A DNA stretch of 64,000 nucleotides from Herbiconiux sp. (lineage in GTDB: Bacteria; Actinomycetota; Actinomycetes; Actinomycetales; Microbacteriaceae), in contig NZ_SCVE01000012.1 in the NCBI RefSeq assembly GCF_004297105.1, positions 806,001-870,000 of the forward strand. Direction: 5' to 3'. Below are positions 32,515 to 41,164 of the stretch, piece after piece; the first letter of the stretch is position 1; every line of letters starts with the position of its first letter. The position numbers and the translations under genes are program-made. The notes under the pieces were generated by a model. That model saw nothing but the letters and a program-made list of their open reading frames with translations. It was not told where the DNA came from and ran no database searches.

Positions 32515-32928
32515 GTGACAGACCCTTCATCCCTCCTCTCGCCCGCCGGCCTCGCCTTCGTGACCGAGCGCCATCTCGCGACCCTGTCGACCCTCCGCGC
32601 GGACGGCTCGCCGCATGTCGTGCCCGTCGGCTTCACCTTCGAGCCGACGCCCGGCGGCGGCACCGTTCGCATCATCACGAACGGGCCGAGCCAGAAGGTG
32701 CTGAACGTGCGGCGCGACGGCCGGGCCAGCGTGAGCCAGCTCGAAGGGCCGACGTGGCTGACCCTCGAGGGTGCGGCGCGCATCCTCGACGACCCGGAGT
32801 CGGTGCAGGATGCGGTCGAGCGCTACGCCGCCCGCTACCGCCGGCCCCAGCCGAATCCGCTCCGCGTGGTGATCGCCATCGACGTGACGAGGGTGATGGG
32901 CTCGGCGGCGTTCCGCGCGAGCGCCTAG
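32515..32928 (+). CDS. PPOX-class flavin/F420-binding split-barrel protein
   Basis: 137 residues from GTG 32515 (GTG 32509 is an alternative). FVTERHLATLSTLRADGSPH followed by VVPVGFTFE is the signature of pyridoxamine-oxidase-like, often F420-dependent, actinobacterial oxidoreductases. VLNVRRDGRASVSQ and the strand WLTLEGAARI follow. Substrate unknown. Its last four bases overlap the convergent Lrp-type gene. Confidence 0.82.
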   Translation: MTDPSSLLSPAGLAFVTERHLATLSTLRADGSPHVVPVGFTFEPTPGGGTVRIITNGPSQKVLNVRRDGRASVSQLEGPTWLTLEGAARILDDPESVQDAVERYAARYRRPQPNPLRVVIAIDVTRVMGSAAFRASA

Positions 32929-33392
32929 CCCGCCGCCTCCTCCAGCAGGCTGCGCACGCGGTGCGGCATCGCCTCCACGAGCGACAGGGCCGTGTTCGTG
33001 CGCACCACTCCCTCCACCGCGAGCATGCGGCCGGTGAGCCGGCGCAGGTCCTGCGGGTCGCGCGCGACGACCTTCACGAGCAGATCGGCATCGCCGGTGG
33101 TGGCGTGCATCTCCACGATCTCCGGGATCTCGGCCAGCTTCTCCACCGACGGGTCGTTCTCCGTCTGGCTGATCGCGATCCACACGAACGCCACGAGCGG
33201 ATAGCCGAGAGCCGAGGGGGCGACTCGCTTGCTGAACGAGCCGAGGGCGCCGTTCTCGGTCATCCGCCGCAGTCGGGCGTGCACCGTGTTGCGGGAGATG
33301 CCGAGCGAGTGGGCGAGGGCGAGCACCGTGGCATCCGGGTCGGCGTCGAGGGCGAGGAGGATGCGGGCATCCAGCTGGTCGAGGAGACTCAT
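32925..33392 (-). CDS. Lrp/AsnC-family regulator
   Basis: 155 residues from ATG 33392. The N-terminal HTH is LDQLDARILLALDADPDATV then LALAHSLGISRNTVHARLRR; the RAM domain carries ATTGDADLLVKVVARDPQDL. It is divergent from the HisC-like aminotransferase, a common arrangement in which the regulator responds to an amino acid and controls the aminotransferase. The 99-bp shared promoter region is comparatively AT-rich. Confidence 0.92.
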   Translation of the reverse strand: MSLLDQLDARILLALDADPDATVLALAHSLGISRNTVHARLRRMTENGALGSFSKRVAPSALGYPLVAFVWIAISQTENDPSVEKLAEIPEIVEMHATTGDADLLVKVVARDPQDLRRLTGRMLAVEGVVRTNTALSLVEAMPHRVRSLLEEAAG

Positions 33393-33491
33393 GCTGATCA
33401 CTCTGCCACCGATTCCCGTCAATTCGTGCAATCTGCACAGTCGATCTCACTTCGATTGCGCGCATGCCCGACCGCTTCGCAGAATGGCACC

Positions 33492-34652
33492 ATGACGCTG
33501 CTTCCCCTCGACCGCGAACTCCTGACGGATGCTTCGGGGCCCGCCGATCTCCCCCGGCCCCGGTCGACCGTGCGCGAGCTGCCCGCCTATGTGGCCGGCC
33601 GGCGCGCCGACTGCGCCGCCGTCGCCGCGCTGGCCTCGAACGAGAGCCACTTCCCGCCCCTGCCCTCCGTGCTCGAGGTCGTGGCCCACTCCGCCGCGAC
33701 GCTCAACCGCTACCCCGACAACGGCGCCCTCGAGCTGCGCGAGAGCATCGCCGGCCACCTCGGCGTCGACCCCGTCGAGGTGGCCGTCGGGCCGGGGAGC
33801 ACCGGGGTGCTGCAGCAGATCATCACCGCCGTCTGCGACGCGGGCGACGAAGTGGTGTTCGCCTGGCGGTCGTTCGAGGCCTACCCGATCCTCACCCGCC
33901 TCGCCGGCGCGGTGCCGGTCATGGTGCCGCTCGACGCGCAGGAGGGCCACGACCTCGCCGCGATGGCCGCGGCCATCACCGACCGCACCCGGCTCGTGAT
34001 CGTGTGCACCCCCAACAACCCCACCGGCGTCTCGCTCGGCCAGGCCGCACTCGAGAGCTTCCTCGCCGAGGTGCCCTCGCGCGTGCTCGTCGTGATCGAC
34101 GAGGCCTACATCGAGTACGCCCGTCCGGCGACGGAGGCTGCGGCCGATCCGGCGACGGATGCCGCTGTGGCCGACTCGGTCGCGCTCTACCGCGCGCATC
34201 CGAATGTCTGCGTGCTGCGCACCTTCTCGAAGGCCTACGGTCTCGCCGGCCTGCGCGTCGGCTACGCCGTCGCCGCCCCCGCGATCGCCGACGGACTGCG
34301 CCGCACCGGCATGCCCTTCGCCGTGAGCGCGATCGCCCAGCGCGCCGCCATCGCCTCGCTCGAACCCGTCGCCGCCACCGAGATCGCGGCCCGCGTCGGG
34401 GCTGTCACCGCCGAGCGCGAGCGGATGATCGGCGAACTCCGCCTTCAGGGCTGGGTCACCCCCGACAGCCTCGCCAATTTCGTCTGGCTCCGGATGCCCG
34501 ACGACCGCCGCGAGCTCGTGGTCGACCTCCTCGCCCGCAACGACATCCTCGTGCGCGCCTACGCCGGCGCCGGCGTGCGCATCTCGATCGCCGACCGCGC
34601 CTCGAACGATCGCGTGCTCGCGGTGCTCGCATCCGTCGCCCCCGCCCTATGA
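33492..34652 (+). CDS. HisC-like class I/II aminotransferase
   Basis: 386 residues. The PLP enzyme pattern is VAVGPGSTGVLQQIITAV, CTPNNPTGVSLG, VVIDEAYIEYARP and the PLP lysine in RTFSKAYGLAGLRVGYAVA. RYPDNGALELRESIAGHLGV is typical of histidinol-phosphate or aromatic amino acid aminotransferases. It lies outside any his operon and is paired with an Lrp regulator, so an aromatic-amino-acid role is at least as likely as histidine synthesis. The stop overlaps the next ATG. Confidence 0.9.
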   Translation: MTLLPLDRELLTDASGPADLPRPRSTVRELPAYVAGRRADCAAVAALASNESHFPPLPSVLEVVAHSAATLNRYPDNGALELRESIAGHLGVDPVEVAVGPGSTGVLQQIITAVCDAGDEVVFAWRSFEAYPILTRLAGAVPVMVPLDAQEGHDLAAMAAAITDRTRLVIVCTPNNPTGVSLGQAALESFLAEVPSRVLVVIDEAYIEYARPATEAAADPATDAAVADSVALYRAHPNVCVLRTFSKAYGLAGLRVGYAVAAPAIADGLRRTGMPFAVSAIAQRAAIASLEPVAATEIAARVGAVTAERERMIGELRLQGWVTPDSLANFVWLRMPDDRRELVVDLLARNDILVRAYAGAGVRISIADRASNDRVLAVLASVAPAL

Positions 34653-35332
34653 CCACCGCAAAGGCTCCGCGAGCCGTCACTTCTCGCCCGAAGACACCGC
34701 GGGAAGGGCCACTAGTGACGGGTCGCGAGGAGGCGAACCCTCTTGCTCACTCACCCGTGGAGGACGTGCTCGGGATCGCCACGGGCACCGTCGTGGCCTC
34801 CATCGGGTTGTTCCTGCTCAAGTCGGCGGGTGCCGTCACCGGCGGCACCGCCGGGCTCGCGCTCCTGCTCAGCTACGTGGTGCCGATTCCGTTCGGCGTG
34901 ATCTTCCTCGCCGTGAACCTCCCGTTCTTCGCCCTCGCGGCGTGGAAGAAGGGCTGGAATTTCACGCTCCGCACGGCCGCGAGTGTCGCCCTCGTCTCGG
35001 TGCTCTCGCTGATCAACCCGCTCGCCGTCGTGATCGACCACCTCGACCCCGTCTGGGCCGTGCTCGCCGGCAACCTTCTCGCGGGAATGGGCCTGCTCGT
35101 GCTGTTCCGGCACAAGGCGAGTCTCGGCGGGTTCAACATCCTCGCCCTCCTCCTCCAGGAGAAGTTCGGCTGGCGCGCGGGCTACGTGCAGATGGCGCTC
35201 GACGTCACCCTCGTCCTCTGCGCCTTCGCGGTGGTGCCGCCCCTGACCGTGCTGCTGTCGGCGGCCGGCGCGGTGGTGCTGAACCTCGTGCTCGCCCTCA
35301 ACCACCGGCCGGGGCGCTACGCGGGGGTGTGA
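34649..35332 (+). CDS. YitT-family (DUF161-type) membrane protein
   Basis: 227 residues with five or six membrane segments after a basic cytoplasmic N-terminus of about 35 residues. GTVVASIGLFLLKSAGAVTG followed by GTAGLALLLSYV, PFGVIFLAVNLPFFALAAWK and FRHKASLGGFNILALLLQEK match the YitT/YczE group. Function of the family is poorly known. It is translationally coupled to the aminotransferase and might move its substrate or product. Confidence 0.82.
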   Translation: MTTAKAPRAVTSRPKTPREGPLVTGREEANPLAHSPVEDVLGIATGTVVASIGLFLLKSAGAVTGGTAGLALLLSYVVPIPFGVIFLAVNLPFFALAAWKKGWNFTLRTAASVALVSVLSLINPLAVVIDHLDPVWAVLAGNLLAGMGLLVLFRHKASLGGFNILALLLQEKFGWRAGYVQMALDVTLVLCAFAVVPPLTVLLSAAGAVVLNLVLALNHRPGRYAGV

Positions 35333-35342
35333 CCCCGATCGT

Positions 35343-35900
35343 TCAAGCGGGCCGGCGTGCCCTCGGAAGACGGCCGGTTCGCCCGGGCACGACGAACGCC
35401 GCGACCGGGAGCTCGTCGTAGGCGGGCGGGCGGCGGAACATCGTCATGGTCCCGTAGAGCTCCGAGTACGGGGTCCACTCCTGCACGACGGTGTGCCGGG
35501 CCAGCCCCGGATGCCTCCCCAGAGGCCCGAGCACGAGGGTGCGTCGGCGGCCGCGCCGATGCAGAAGCGTCGCGCCGTCACTGATCACGGCGGCGGCCAT
35601 GACCCCCAGGTGGTTCGAGGGGTCGAGCCCACCGGTGGTGTCGCTGGAGGGGATGCCGAAGCAGTTCACCTCGGCGGCCTCGCCGAACCGCACCACCGGA
35701 ACGTCGTCGTCGCTCACGTGCACCGTGAACGGCAGGGCTGTCGGGCGAAGCGGTGTCACCGAGACGAGAGCGGGAGAGCCGACCCGACCGGGGCAATGCC
35801 GGTCGTCGGTCGATGCGAGCTCTTCGTAGACGACGTCGGCGTGACCCGCGAGCTCGTCCGCGAGATAGCCGGCCCACCACTTGACCCTGTCCGTGCGCAC
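35343..35900 (-). CDS. Hypothetical protein
   Basis: 185 residues from GTG 35900, preceded by a G-run about 9 nt away; GTG 35933 would add 11 residues. It starts VRTDRVKWWAGYLADELAGH. No signal peptide or membrane segment is seen. Several beta-strand-like runs (ALPFTVHVSDDDVPVVRFGE, RRTLVLGPLGRHPGLARHTV) suggest a small globular protein. I do not recognise a family. It is convergent with the YitT gene. Confidence 0.6.
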   Translation of the reverse strand: MRTDRVKWWAGYLADELAGHADVVYEELASTDDRHCPGRVGSPALVSVTPLRPTALPFTVHVSDDDVPVVRFGEAAEVNCFGIPSSDTTGGLDPSNHLGVMAAAVISDGATLLHRRGRRRTLVLGPLGRHPGLARHTVVQEWTPYSELYGTMTMFRRPPAYDELPVAAFVVPGRTGRLPRARRPA

Positions 35901-35983
35901 CTCGTCATGCCCCCCTGCGAACGATCGTGCCACCGATTCGCGGGTGCCGCACGGGATCCGGCGGGGGAGGAGGGCCTCGGACC

Positions 35984-36622
35984 CTAGAGCCAGCCGTTGT
36001 TCTCCGCGATGCGGGCCGCGTCGGCCCGGTTGCGGCCGGCGGTTTTGCCGATGGCGTTCGAGAGGTGATTGCGCACCGTGCCCTCGGAGAGGTGAAGGAT
36101 GCGCGCGATGTCGGCGATCGACCCCCCGGTGCGTGCGGCCTCCAGCACGTCGGTCTCCCGCTCGGTGAGAGGCGAGTCGCCGTGCGCCAGCGACTCGGCG
36201 GCCAGTGTCGGATCGACCACGCGCAGGCCCTGATGCACTCGGCGGACGGCATCCGCGAGCTGGGCCGCCGGGGTGTCTTTCACGATGAATCCGGAGGCAC
36301 CCGCTTGCATCGCCCGGCGGAGGTAGCCGGGCCGCCCGAAGGTGGTCACGATGATCACCCGGCAGCCCGGGAGCGCCGTGCGCAGGTTCGCGGCCGCCGC
36401 GATGCCGTCGATGCCGGGCATCTCGATGTCGAGCAGCGCCACGTCGGCGCGGGCGCTGGTCGCCGCGTGCTGCACCTCGTCGCCGCGGCCCACTTCGGCC
36501 ACGACGTCGATGTCGGGTTCGAGGCCGAGCAGCGCGGAGAGAGCTCCGCGCACGAGGGCCTGGTCGTCGGCGATGAGCAGGCGGATGGGCGGGCGGCCCG
36601 CGGCCGATCCGGTGCCGCTCAC
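35984..36622 (-). CDS. NarL/LuxR-family response regulator
   Basis: 212 residues from GTG 36622, overlapping the kinase stop. The receiver domain has IRLLIADDQALVRGAL, phospho-acceptor Asp in VALLDIEMPGIDG and Lys in GFIVKDTPAAQL. The C-terminal HTH is LTERETDVLEAARTGGSIAD followed by RILHLSEGTVRNHLSNAIGK. Last gene of an exporter/two-component operon on the minus strand. Confidence 0.94.
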   Translation of the reverse strand: MSGTGSAAGRPPIRLLIADDQALVRGALSALLGLEPDIDVVAEVGRGDEVQHAATSARADVALLDIEMPGIDGIAAAANLRTALPGCRVIIVTTFGRPGYLRRAMQAGASGFIVKDTPAAQLADAVRRVHQGLRVVDPTLAAESLAHGDSPLTERETDVLEAARTGGSIADIARILHLSEGTVRNHLSNAIGKTAGRNRADAARIAENNGWL

Positions 36623-37728
36623 AGCATCACCTTGAGGCTGAAGCCGCCCAGATCGCTCCGGCCGATGCTCATCCGGGCGCCCGAGCCCTCGACCCGCTCG
36701 CGCAGGCCGGCAAGACCGGTCGAGCTCGTGGCCGCGGTCGAGGGCCCGATGCCGTCGTCGGCCACCTCGACCTCGCGGGCACGGAAGACCACCCGGCACC
36801 GCGTCGCTCCCGAGTGACGCACGACATTGGTCACCCCTTCGCGCACCACCCAGCCGGCGAGTTCGCGGCGGTCTGCCGGCACGACATCGGTCGACGACGG
36901 GAGGTCGGCGGTGATCCCCGCCGCATCGAGTGCCGAGCGGGCGGCGGCGAGCTCGCCGCTCACGTTGACGCCGCGGAAGCCGGCGGCGGTCGCGCGCACG
37001 TCGGCCAGAGCGCCGCGCGCGAGCTCCTCCACCTCGCCGATCTCGGTTCGCGCCCGGGCCGGATCCACATCGAGCAGCCGGCCGGCCAGCTCGGCCTTGA
37101 CGGTGATGACCGTGAGCGAGTGGCCCAGGATGTCGTGCAGATCGCGCCCCAGACGGTTGCGTTCACGCTCGACCGCGAGTGCTTCGAGTTGCGCCTGCGT
37201 GTTGCGCAGCTGCGTCATCGCGGTGGTCGTGCGGCCGAACGCGGCCATCATGAGCGAGATCGACACGATGACCGCGGGCAGCCACAGGATGTCCTCGGTC
37301 CAGCCCCAGGTGACGCCACCGGAGATCAGGGCGACGGCCCCGAGCCCGATGACGGCCGAGAAGGTCACGCCCCAGCTGAGGACGCACATCCCGACGAGCA
37401 CGCCCACGTACGTCCAGGTCGCGGTGACGTTCCAGCCGACCCAGGGGAAGAAGCAGAAGGAGAGGGCGAGCAGGGCGGCGGGCACCAGCATCCGGAATCG
37501 CCGTGGCGTCGACCAGGCCACGGGCGCTCCCACCAGGAACGCCAGGCCGAAGACGACGACGAGCGCGATCCCGACGACGGCCGAGGCGGTCGACTCCGAC
37601 CGGTCGACGACCTGCTGCCCGATGATCGCCAGCCAGATCAGCGAGATGGCCGCGCCACCGTACCAGCGCACGGCGGGCGGTGCGAGAAGCACTCCGGATG
37701 CCGTCGGCCGACTGGATGCAGTGCCCAT
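36619..37728 (-). CDS. DesK-type sensor histidine kinase
   Basis: 369 residues. Five or six membrane segments fill about residues 20-160. The HisKA_3 motif RNRLGRDLHDILGHSLTVIT carries the phospho-acceptor His. The N-box is REGVTNVVRHSGA and the ATP lid is VADDGIGPS followed by TGLAGLRERV. ACTCTA (37736-37741), read as TAGAGT on the minus strand, ends 7 nt before the ATG with no ribosome site, so a leaderless start is likely. It may sense cell-envelope stress and control the neighbouring ABC exporter. Confidence 0.93.
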   Translation of the reverse strand: MGTASSRPTASGVLLAPPAVRWYGGAAISLIWLAIIGQQVVDRSESTASAVVGIALVVVFGLAFLVGAPVAWSTPRRFRMLVPAALLALSFCFFPWVGWNVTATWTYVGVLVGMCVLSWGVTFSAVIGLGAVALISGGVTWGWTEDILWLPAVIVSISLMMAAFGRTTTAMTQLRNTQAQLEALAVERERNRLGRDLHDILGHSLTVITVKAELAGRLLDVDPARARTEIGEVEELARGALADVRATAAGFRGVNVSGELAAARSALDAAGITADLPSSTDVVPADRRELAGWVVREGVTNVVRHSGATRCRVVFRAREVEVADDGIGPSTAATSSTGLAGLRERVEGSGARMSIGRSDLGGFSLKVML

Positions 37729-37781
37729 GCCGATCACTCTAGGCCGCGTGCCCGCCGCCGCGGTCGCCGCCGCCCGCACGG

Positions 37782-38597
37782 TCACACCCGCTGCGTGTCG
37801 CGACGGAACGCCCAGACCGTGCCGGCCACGAAGAGTGCGAGCCAGCCGACCGCGTTGACGACCCACAGCAGGTCGAGGGTGTCGCCGGTGAGCGGTGCGC
37901 GGGCGATCTGGCTGATGCCGTACACGGGGGTGAACGCCGCGATCGACTGCATGAAGTCGGGCATGGTGCTCACGGGGTAGAACAGTCCACCGATGAAGGC
38001 GAGCAGCACGATGGCGAGGCTCGTGATCTGGGCGGCGTTCTCACCGGGAACCAGGTAGCCGACCATCAGACCGAGCGCCGTGAAGACGGCTCCCGCGAGG
38101 ATCCAGCCGCTCAGCCCGGTGCCGATCCACTGCACGGCGGAGAGCTGCACGCCGCTCAGTGCCCCCGCCGCGAAGGTGGCCAGAACGGCGAAGAGCCCGA
38201 GCAGCAGGCCGGCGATCATCTTGATGATCACGTTGACGAGCGGGTTCAGGGGGGTCAGGCGCAGCTGCCGGCTCCAGCCCTGTGCCCGCTCGACGCCGAC
38301 GGCGGCGCCCGTCTGGGTGGCCGACATCATCGCGCCGTACATCGCCATCGACACCATGATGTACGCGGCCACCGACGGGCCGCCCTGGGCGATCGGCGTC
38401 GCGGTGAGCGGGGTGTCGACCTGAGGCACCCCGATGATCACGTACAGCGCGATCGGGAAGATGATCGTGAAGATCAGGGTGCGCCGGTTGCGCAGTTTGC
38501 GCAGCAGCTCGATGCGCAGATAGGTGAGGTTGAAGCCGCCGAAGGGCGGCACGCGGCGGTCGAGGGTGACGCGATCGGCTGGGGGCGCGGTGGTCAT
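37782..38597 (-). CDS. ABC-2 type exporter permease
   Basis: 271 residues with six membrane segments. YLRIELLRKLRNRRTLIFTI at the N-terminus, VERAQGWSRQLRLTPLNPLV and AFIGGLFYPVSTMPDFMQSI are typical of ABC-2 permeases for drug or lipid export. The ATG overlaps the ATPase stop. The kinase gene follows 53 bp downstream. Confidence 0.92.
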   Translation of the reverse strand: MTTAPPADRVTLDRRVPPFGGFNLTYLRIELLRKLRNRRTLIFTIIFPIALYVIIGVPQVDTPLTATPIAQGGPSVAAYIMVSMAMYGAMMSATQTGAAVGVERAQGWSRQLRLTPLNPLVNVIIKMIAGLLLGLFAVLATFAAGALSGVQLSAVQWIGTGLSGWILAGAVFTALGLMVGYLVPGENAAQITSLAIVLLAFIGGLFYPVSTMPDFMQSIAAFTPVYGISQIARAPLTGDTLDLLWVVNAVGWLALFVAGTVWAFRRDTQRV

Positions 38598-39529
38598 GAC
38601 AGGGCTCCTTCGGAGGCGGAGGCGGAGGTGGAGGTGAGCGCCAGGAAGACGCTCTCGAGGTTCTGGGCGGCGATCTCGATGTCGTGCGCGGCCGTCTGGG
38701 TGAGGAGGAAGCGGGCCACCGCATCCGAGTCCCGCGTGTGCACGGCGATGCGGTCGCCCTTGGCCTCGACGTCGTCGACGCCCGGCAGTGCGGCGATCGC
38801 GACCGGGTCGGCCCCGGGCAGGGTGGCGTGCACGATGCGGCCCGAGACGAGGTTCTTGATCTTGGTGGTGGTTCCGTCGGCCACGATGCGGCCGCGGGCC
38901 ATCAGCACGATGCGGTCGGCGTACTCGTCGGCCTCCTCGAGGTAGTGCGTGGCGAACAGCACCGTGCGGCCCCGGGCCGCGTCGGCGCGGATGGCGTTCC
39001 AGAACGATCGGCGCCCCTCCACATCCATGCCGGTCGTCGGCTCGTCGAGGATGAGCAGCCCCGGATCGGAGAGCAGCGCCATGGCGAAGCGCAGCCGCTG
39101 CTGCTGCCCACCGGAGCAGACGCCGACGCGCCGGTCGGCGATCTCGGTGATGCCGGCGCGCTGCAGCACCTCCGCCACCGGGCGGGTGTCGGCGAACAGG
39201 CTGGCGGTGAGGTCGAGGGTCTCGCGTACGGTGATGTCCTTGAGCAGGCCGCCGGTCTGCAGCACCGCCGAGACCAAGCCGTGGGAGATCGCGGCGCGCG
39301 GCGACTCGCCGAACACCTGGACGGTCCCGGCGTCGGGGCTGGTGAGGCCGAGGAGCATGTCGATCGTGCTGGTCTTGCCGGCGCCGTTCGGGCCGAGGAA
39401 GGCGACGATCTCGCCTTGGCGGATGTGGAGGTCGATGCCGTCGACGGCGCGCACGCCGCCGAACGACTTGGCCAGTCCGGTCGCGGCCACGGCGACGGCG
39501 TCCTCGCGGGAGGGGGTGAAGGTGTCCAT
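38594..39529 (-). CDS. ABC exporter ATP-binding protein
   Basis: 311 residues. Walker A is GPNGAGKTS at about residues 46-54, signature CSGGQQQRLRFAMAL, Walker B LLILDEPTTGMD, and switch His in FATHYLEEADEYADRIVLMA. The C-terminal extension after about residue 220 resembles the DrrA-type tail. First gene of an operon ATPase-permease-kinase-regulator, a usual arrangement for self-protection or envelope-stress exporters. Confidence 0.94.
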   Translation of the reverse strand: MDTFTPSREDAVAVAATGLAKSFGGVRAVDGIDLHIRQGEIVAFLGPNGAGKTSTIDMLLGLTSPDAGTVQVFGESPRAAISHGLVSAVLQTGGLLKDITVRETLDLTASLFADTRPVAEVLQRAGITEIADRRVGVCSGGQQQRLRFAMALLSDPGLLILDEPTTGMDVEGRRSFWNAIRADAARGRTVLFATHYLEEADEYADRIVLMARGRIVADGTTTKIKNLVSGRIVHATLPGADPVAIAALPGVDDVEAKGDRIAVHTRDSDAVARFLLTQTAAHDIEIAAQNLESVFLALTSTSASASEGALS

Positions 39530-39622
39530 GCACCCAGCGTGCCCGCCCGGGGGAGCGGATGCGGTGCACGGCCGTCACGATCCGGTCGTGACATCCGTCA
39601 CGATCGTTAGGCTGGACGCACC

Positions 39623-40300
39623 ATGTCGATCTCCTCCTCAGCCGCCCGCTCCGCTGCGCAGGACATCGCCACCGAGAACTACCTCAAGACCGTCTACGCC
39701 CACACCGAATGGCAGACGGCGCCGATCTCGCCGTCGGTGCTCGCGGCGCGGCTCGGCGTCGCCCCCTCATCCGTCACCGAGATGGTGAAGAAGCTCGCCG
39801 CGGCGGGACTCATCACCCATGTGCCGTACGGGCCACTGACCCTCACCGAGGAGGGGCGGATGCGCGCCATGGGTGTGGTGCGCCGGCACCGCCTCATCGA
39901 GACCTGGCTCGTGCGCGAGATGGGCTACGAGTGGCACGAGGTGCACGACGAGGCGGAGGTGCTCGAGCACTCGATCAGCGAACGACTGCTCGATGCGATC
40001 GACGCGCGGCTGGGACATCCGGCGCAGGATCCGCACGGCGACCCCATCCCGGGTCGTGATGGCACGATCCCGAATCTCGACGCCGTGGTGCTGACGGAGG
40101 CGCGCCCTGGTCACGAGGGCCGCATCGTGCGCGTCAACGACCGCGACCCCGCATTGCTCCGCGCCTTCGCCGAGCACGGGGTGGGCCCCGGCACCGAGGT
40201 GCGGGTCATGGATGCGGGCATCCAGGTCGCGGCGGATGGCGTGCGGATTCCGATCTCCCCCGATGCGGCCGACGCCGTCTGGATCAGCCGCACCGACTGA
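39623..40300 (+). CDS. mntR: DtxR-family metal-dependent repressor, MntR type
   Basis: 225 residues. The N-terminal winged helix is ENYLKTVYAHTEW then SVLAARLGVAPSSVTEMVKK. The dimerisation/metal domain has RRHRLIETWLVREMGYEWHE and EAEVLEH (residues 110-116). The position that is Cys102 in DtxR/IdeR is Glu112 here, as in manganese-responsive MntR. A C-terminal SH3-like domain (about 150-220) is present. A perfect palindrome lies over the start of the nearby Nramp gene, its likely target. TAGGCT ends 9 nt before the ATG, suggesting a leaderless message. Confidence 0.85.
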   Translation: MSISSSAARSAAQDIATENYLKTVYAHTEWQTAPISPSVLAARLGVAPSSVTEMVKKLAAAGLITHVPYGPLTLTEEGRMRAMGVVRRHRLIETWLVREMGYEWHEVHDEAEVLEHSISERLLDAIDARLGHPAQDPHGDPIPGRDGTIPNLDAVVLTEARPGHEGRIVRVNDRDPALLRAFAEHGVGPGTEVRVMDAGIQVAADGVRIPISPDAADAVWISRTD

Positions 40301-40305
40301 CGCCA

Positions 40306-40362
40306 CCACCACCACCACCGGCCGGCTGCGACGCGGCCGGCCCACCACCACCACCGGCCGGC
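40306..40362. repeat. Two CCACC-rich direct repeats
   Basis: The same 21-bp string (four CCA triplets, then CCGGCCGGC) occurs at 40306-40326 and 40342-40362, 36 bp apart. It lies between the mntR stop and the SDR start, and GGCCGG palindromes sit inside it. No function is evident. Confidence 0.6.
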
Positions 40363-40394
40363 CGCCTCGGTCAGGCCTCACTGAGGAGGAACGC

Positions 40395-41123
40395 GTGACC
40401 ACACTCGAGAACCGCACCGTGCTCGTGACGGGAGCCGCCGGCGGAATCGGCGGCGAGATCGTGCGTCAGCTCGTGGCCGCGGGGGCCGACGTGATCGCGG
40501 CGGATGCGACGCCCGAGTCGCTCGAGGCGATCACGGCTGCCACCGGCGCCCGCGCTCTCGCCTTCGACCTGCGCTCGGAGGAGGCGGTCAGGGCCGCCAT
40601 CGAGGGCCTCGACCTCTACGGTGTGGTGAACTGCGCCGGCTGGGGTGGGCTCGTGCAGCCCACCACCGAGGCCGACATCGACATCTTCGACACGGTGATG
40701 AGCATCAACACCCGCGGCACCCTGCTCGTCACGAAGTACGCGACCCGCGAGATGATCCGGCTCGGCCGGGGCGGCGCGATCGTGAACATCTCGAGCCAGG
40801 CGGGACTCGTGGCACTGCTCGGGCACGTCTCCTACGGCGCTTCGAAGGCGGCCGTCGACAGCATCACCCGCGTCTCGGCGCTGGAACTCGGTCGGTACGG
40901 CATCCGGGTCAACGCGGTGAACCCCACCGTGGTGATGACGCCGATGTCGGCCTCGTACTGGGGTCAGCCCGAGATCGAGGAGCCGTTCCTCGCGGCCATG
41001 CCACTCGGCCGCTGGGCCACGGAGGCCGACATCGCGGCACCGGTCGTATTCCTGCTCGGCGACGGCGCCTCGATGATCACGGGCGTCTCCCTCCCGATCG
41101 ACGGGGGCTACACGAGCGTCTGA
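40395..41123 (+). CDS. SDR-family oxidoreductase
   Basis: 242 residues from GTG 40395, with GAGGAGG upstream. The cofactor motif VLVTGAAGGIGGEIVRQL, VVNCAGWGG, NISSQAGLVALLGHVSYGAS with S/Y/K catalytic residues, and a C-terminal GVSLPIDGGYTSV are present. It resembles L-xylulose/carbonyl reductases and FabG-like enzymes; the substrate is not assignable. It sits between mntR and mntH. Confidence 0.88.
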   Translation: MTTLENRTVLVTGAAGGIGGEIVRQLVAAGADVIAADATPESLEAITAATGARALAFDLRSEEAVRAAIEGLDLYGVVNCAGWGGLVQPTTEADIDIFDTVMSINTRGTLLVTKYATREMIRLGRGGAIVNISSQAGLVALLGHVSYGASKAAVDSITRVSALELGRYGIRVNAVNPTVVMTPMSASYWGQPEIEEPFLAAMPLGRWATEADIAAPVVFLLGDGASMITGVSLPIDGGYTSV

Positions 41124-41142
41124 GAAGCCTCGGGCTGTGCTA

Positions 41143-41164
41143 ATTTTTAGGCATGCCTAAAAAT
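41143..41164. promoter_or_regulatory. Perfect 22-bp palindrome, MntR box at the mntH start
   Basis: ATTTTTAGGCA (41143-41153) is followed by its exact complement (41154-41164). It overlaps the end of a -10-like TAATTT (41141-41146) and covers the mntH ATG itself, so repressor binding would block initiation of a leaderless transcript. The AGGCATGCCT core is like known DtxR/MntR-class boxes. Confidence 0.8.

Noticed and set aside
40301..40370. CRISPR-like repeats
   Set aside because: Only two CCACC-rich copies with no unique spacers of equal length and no cas genes.
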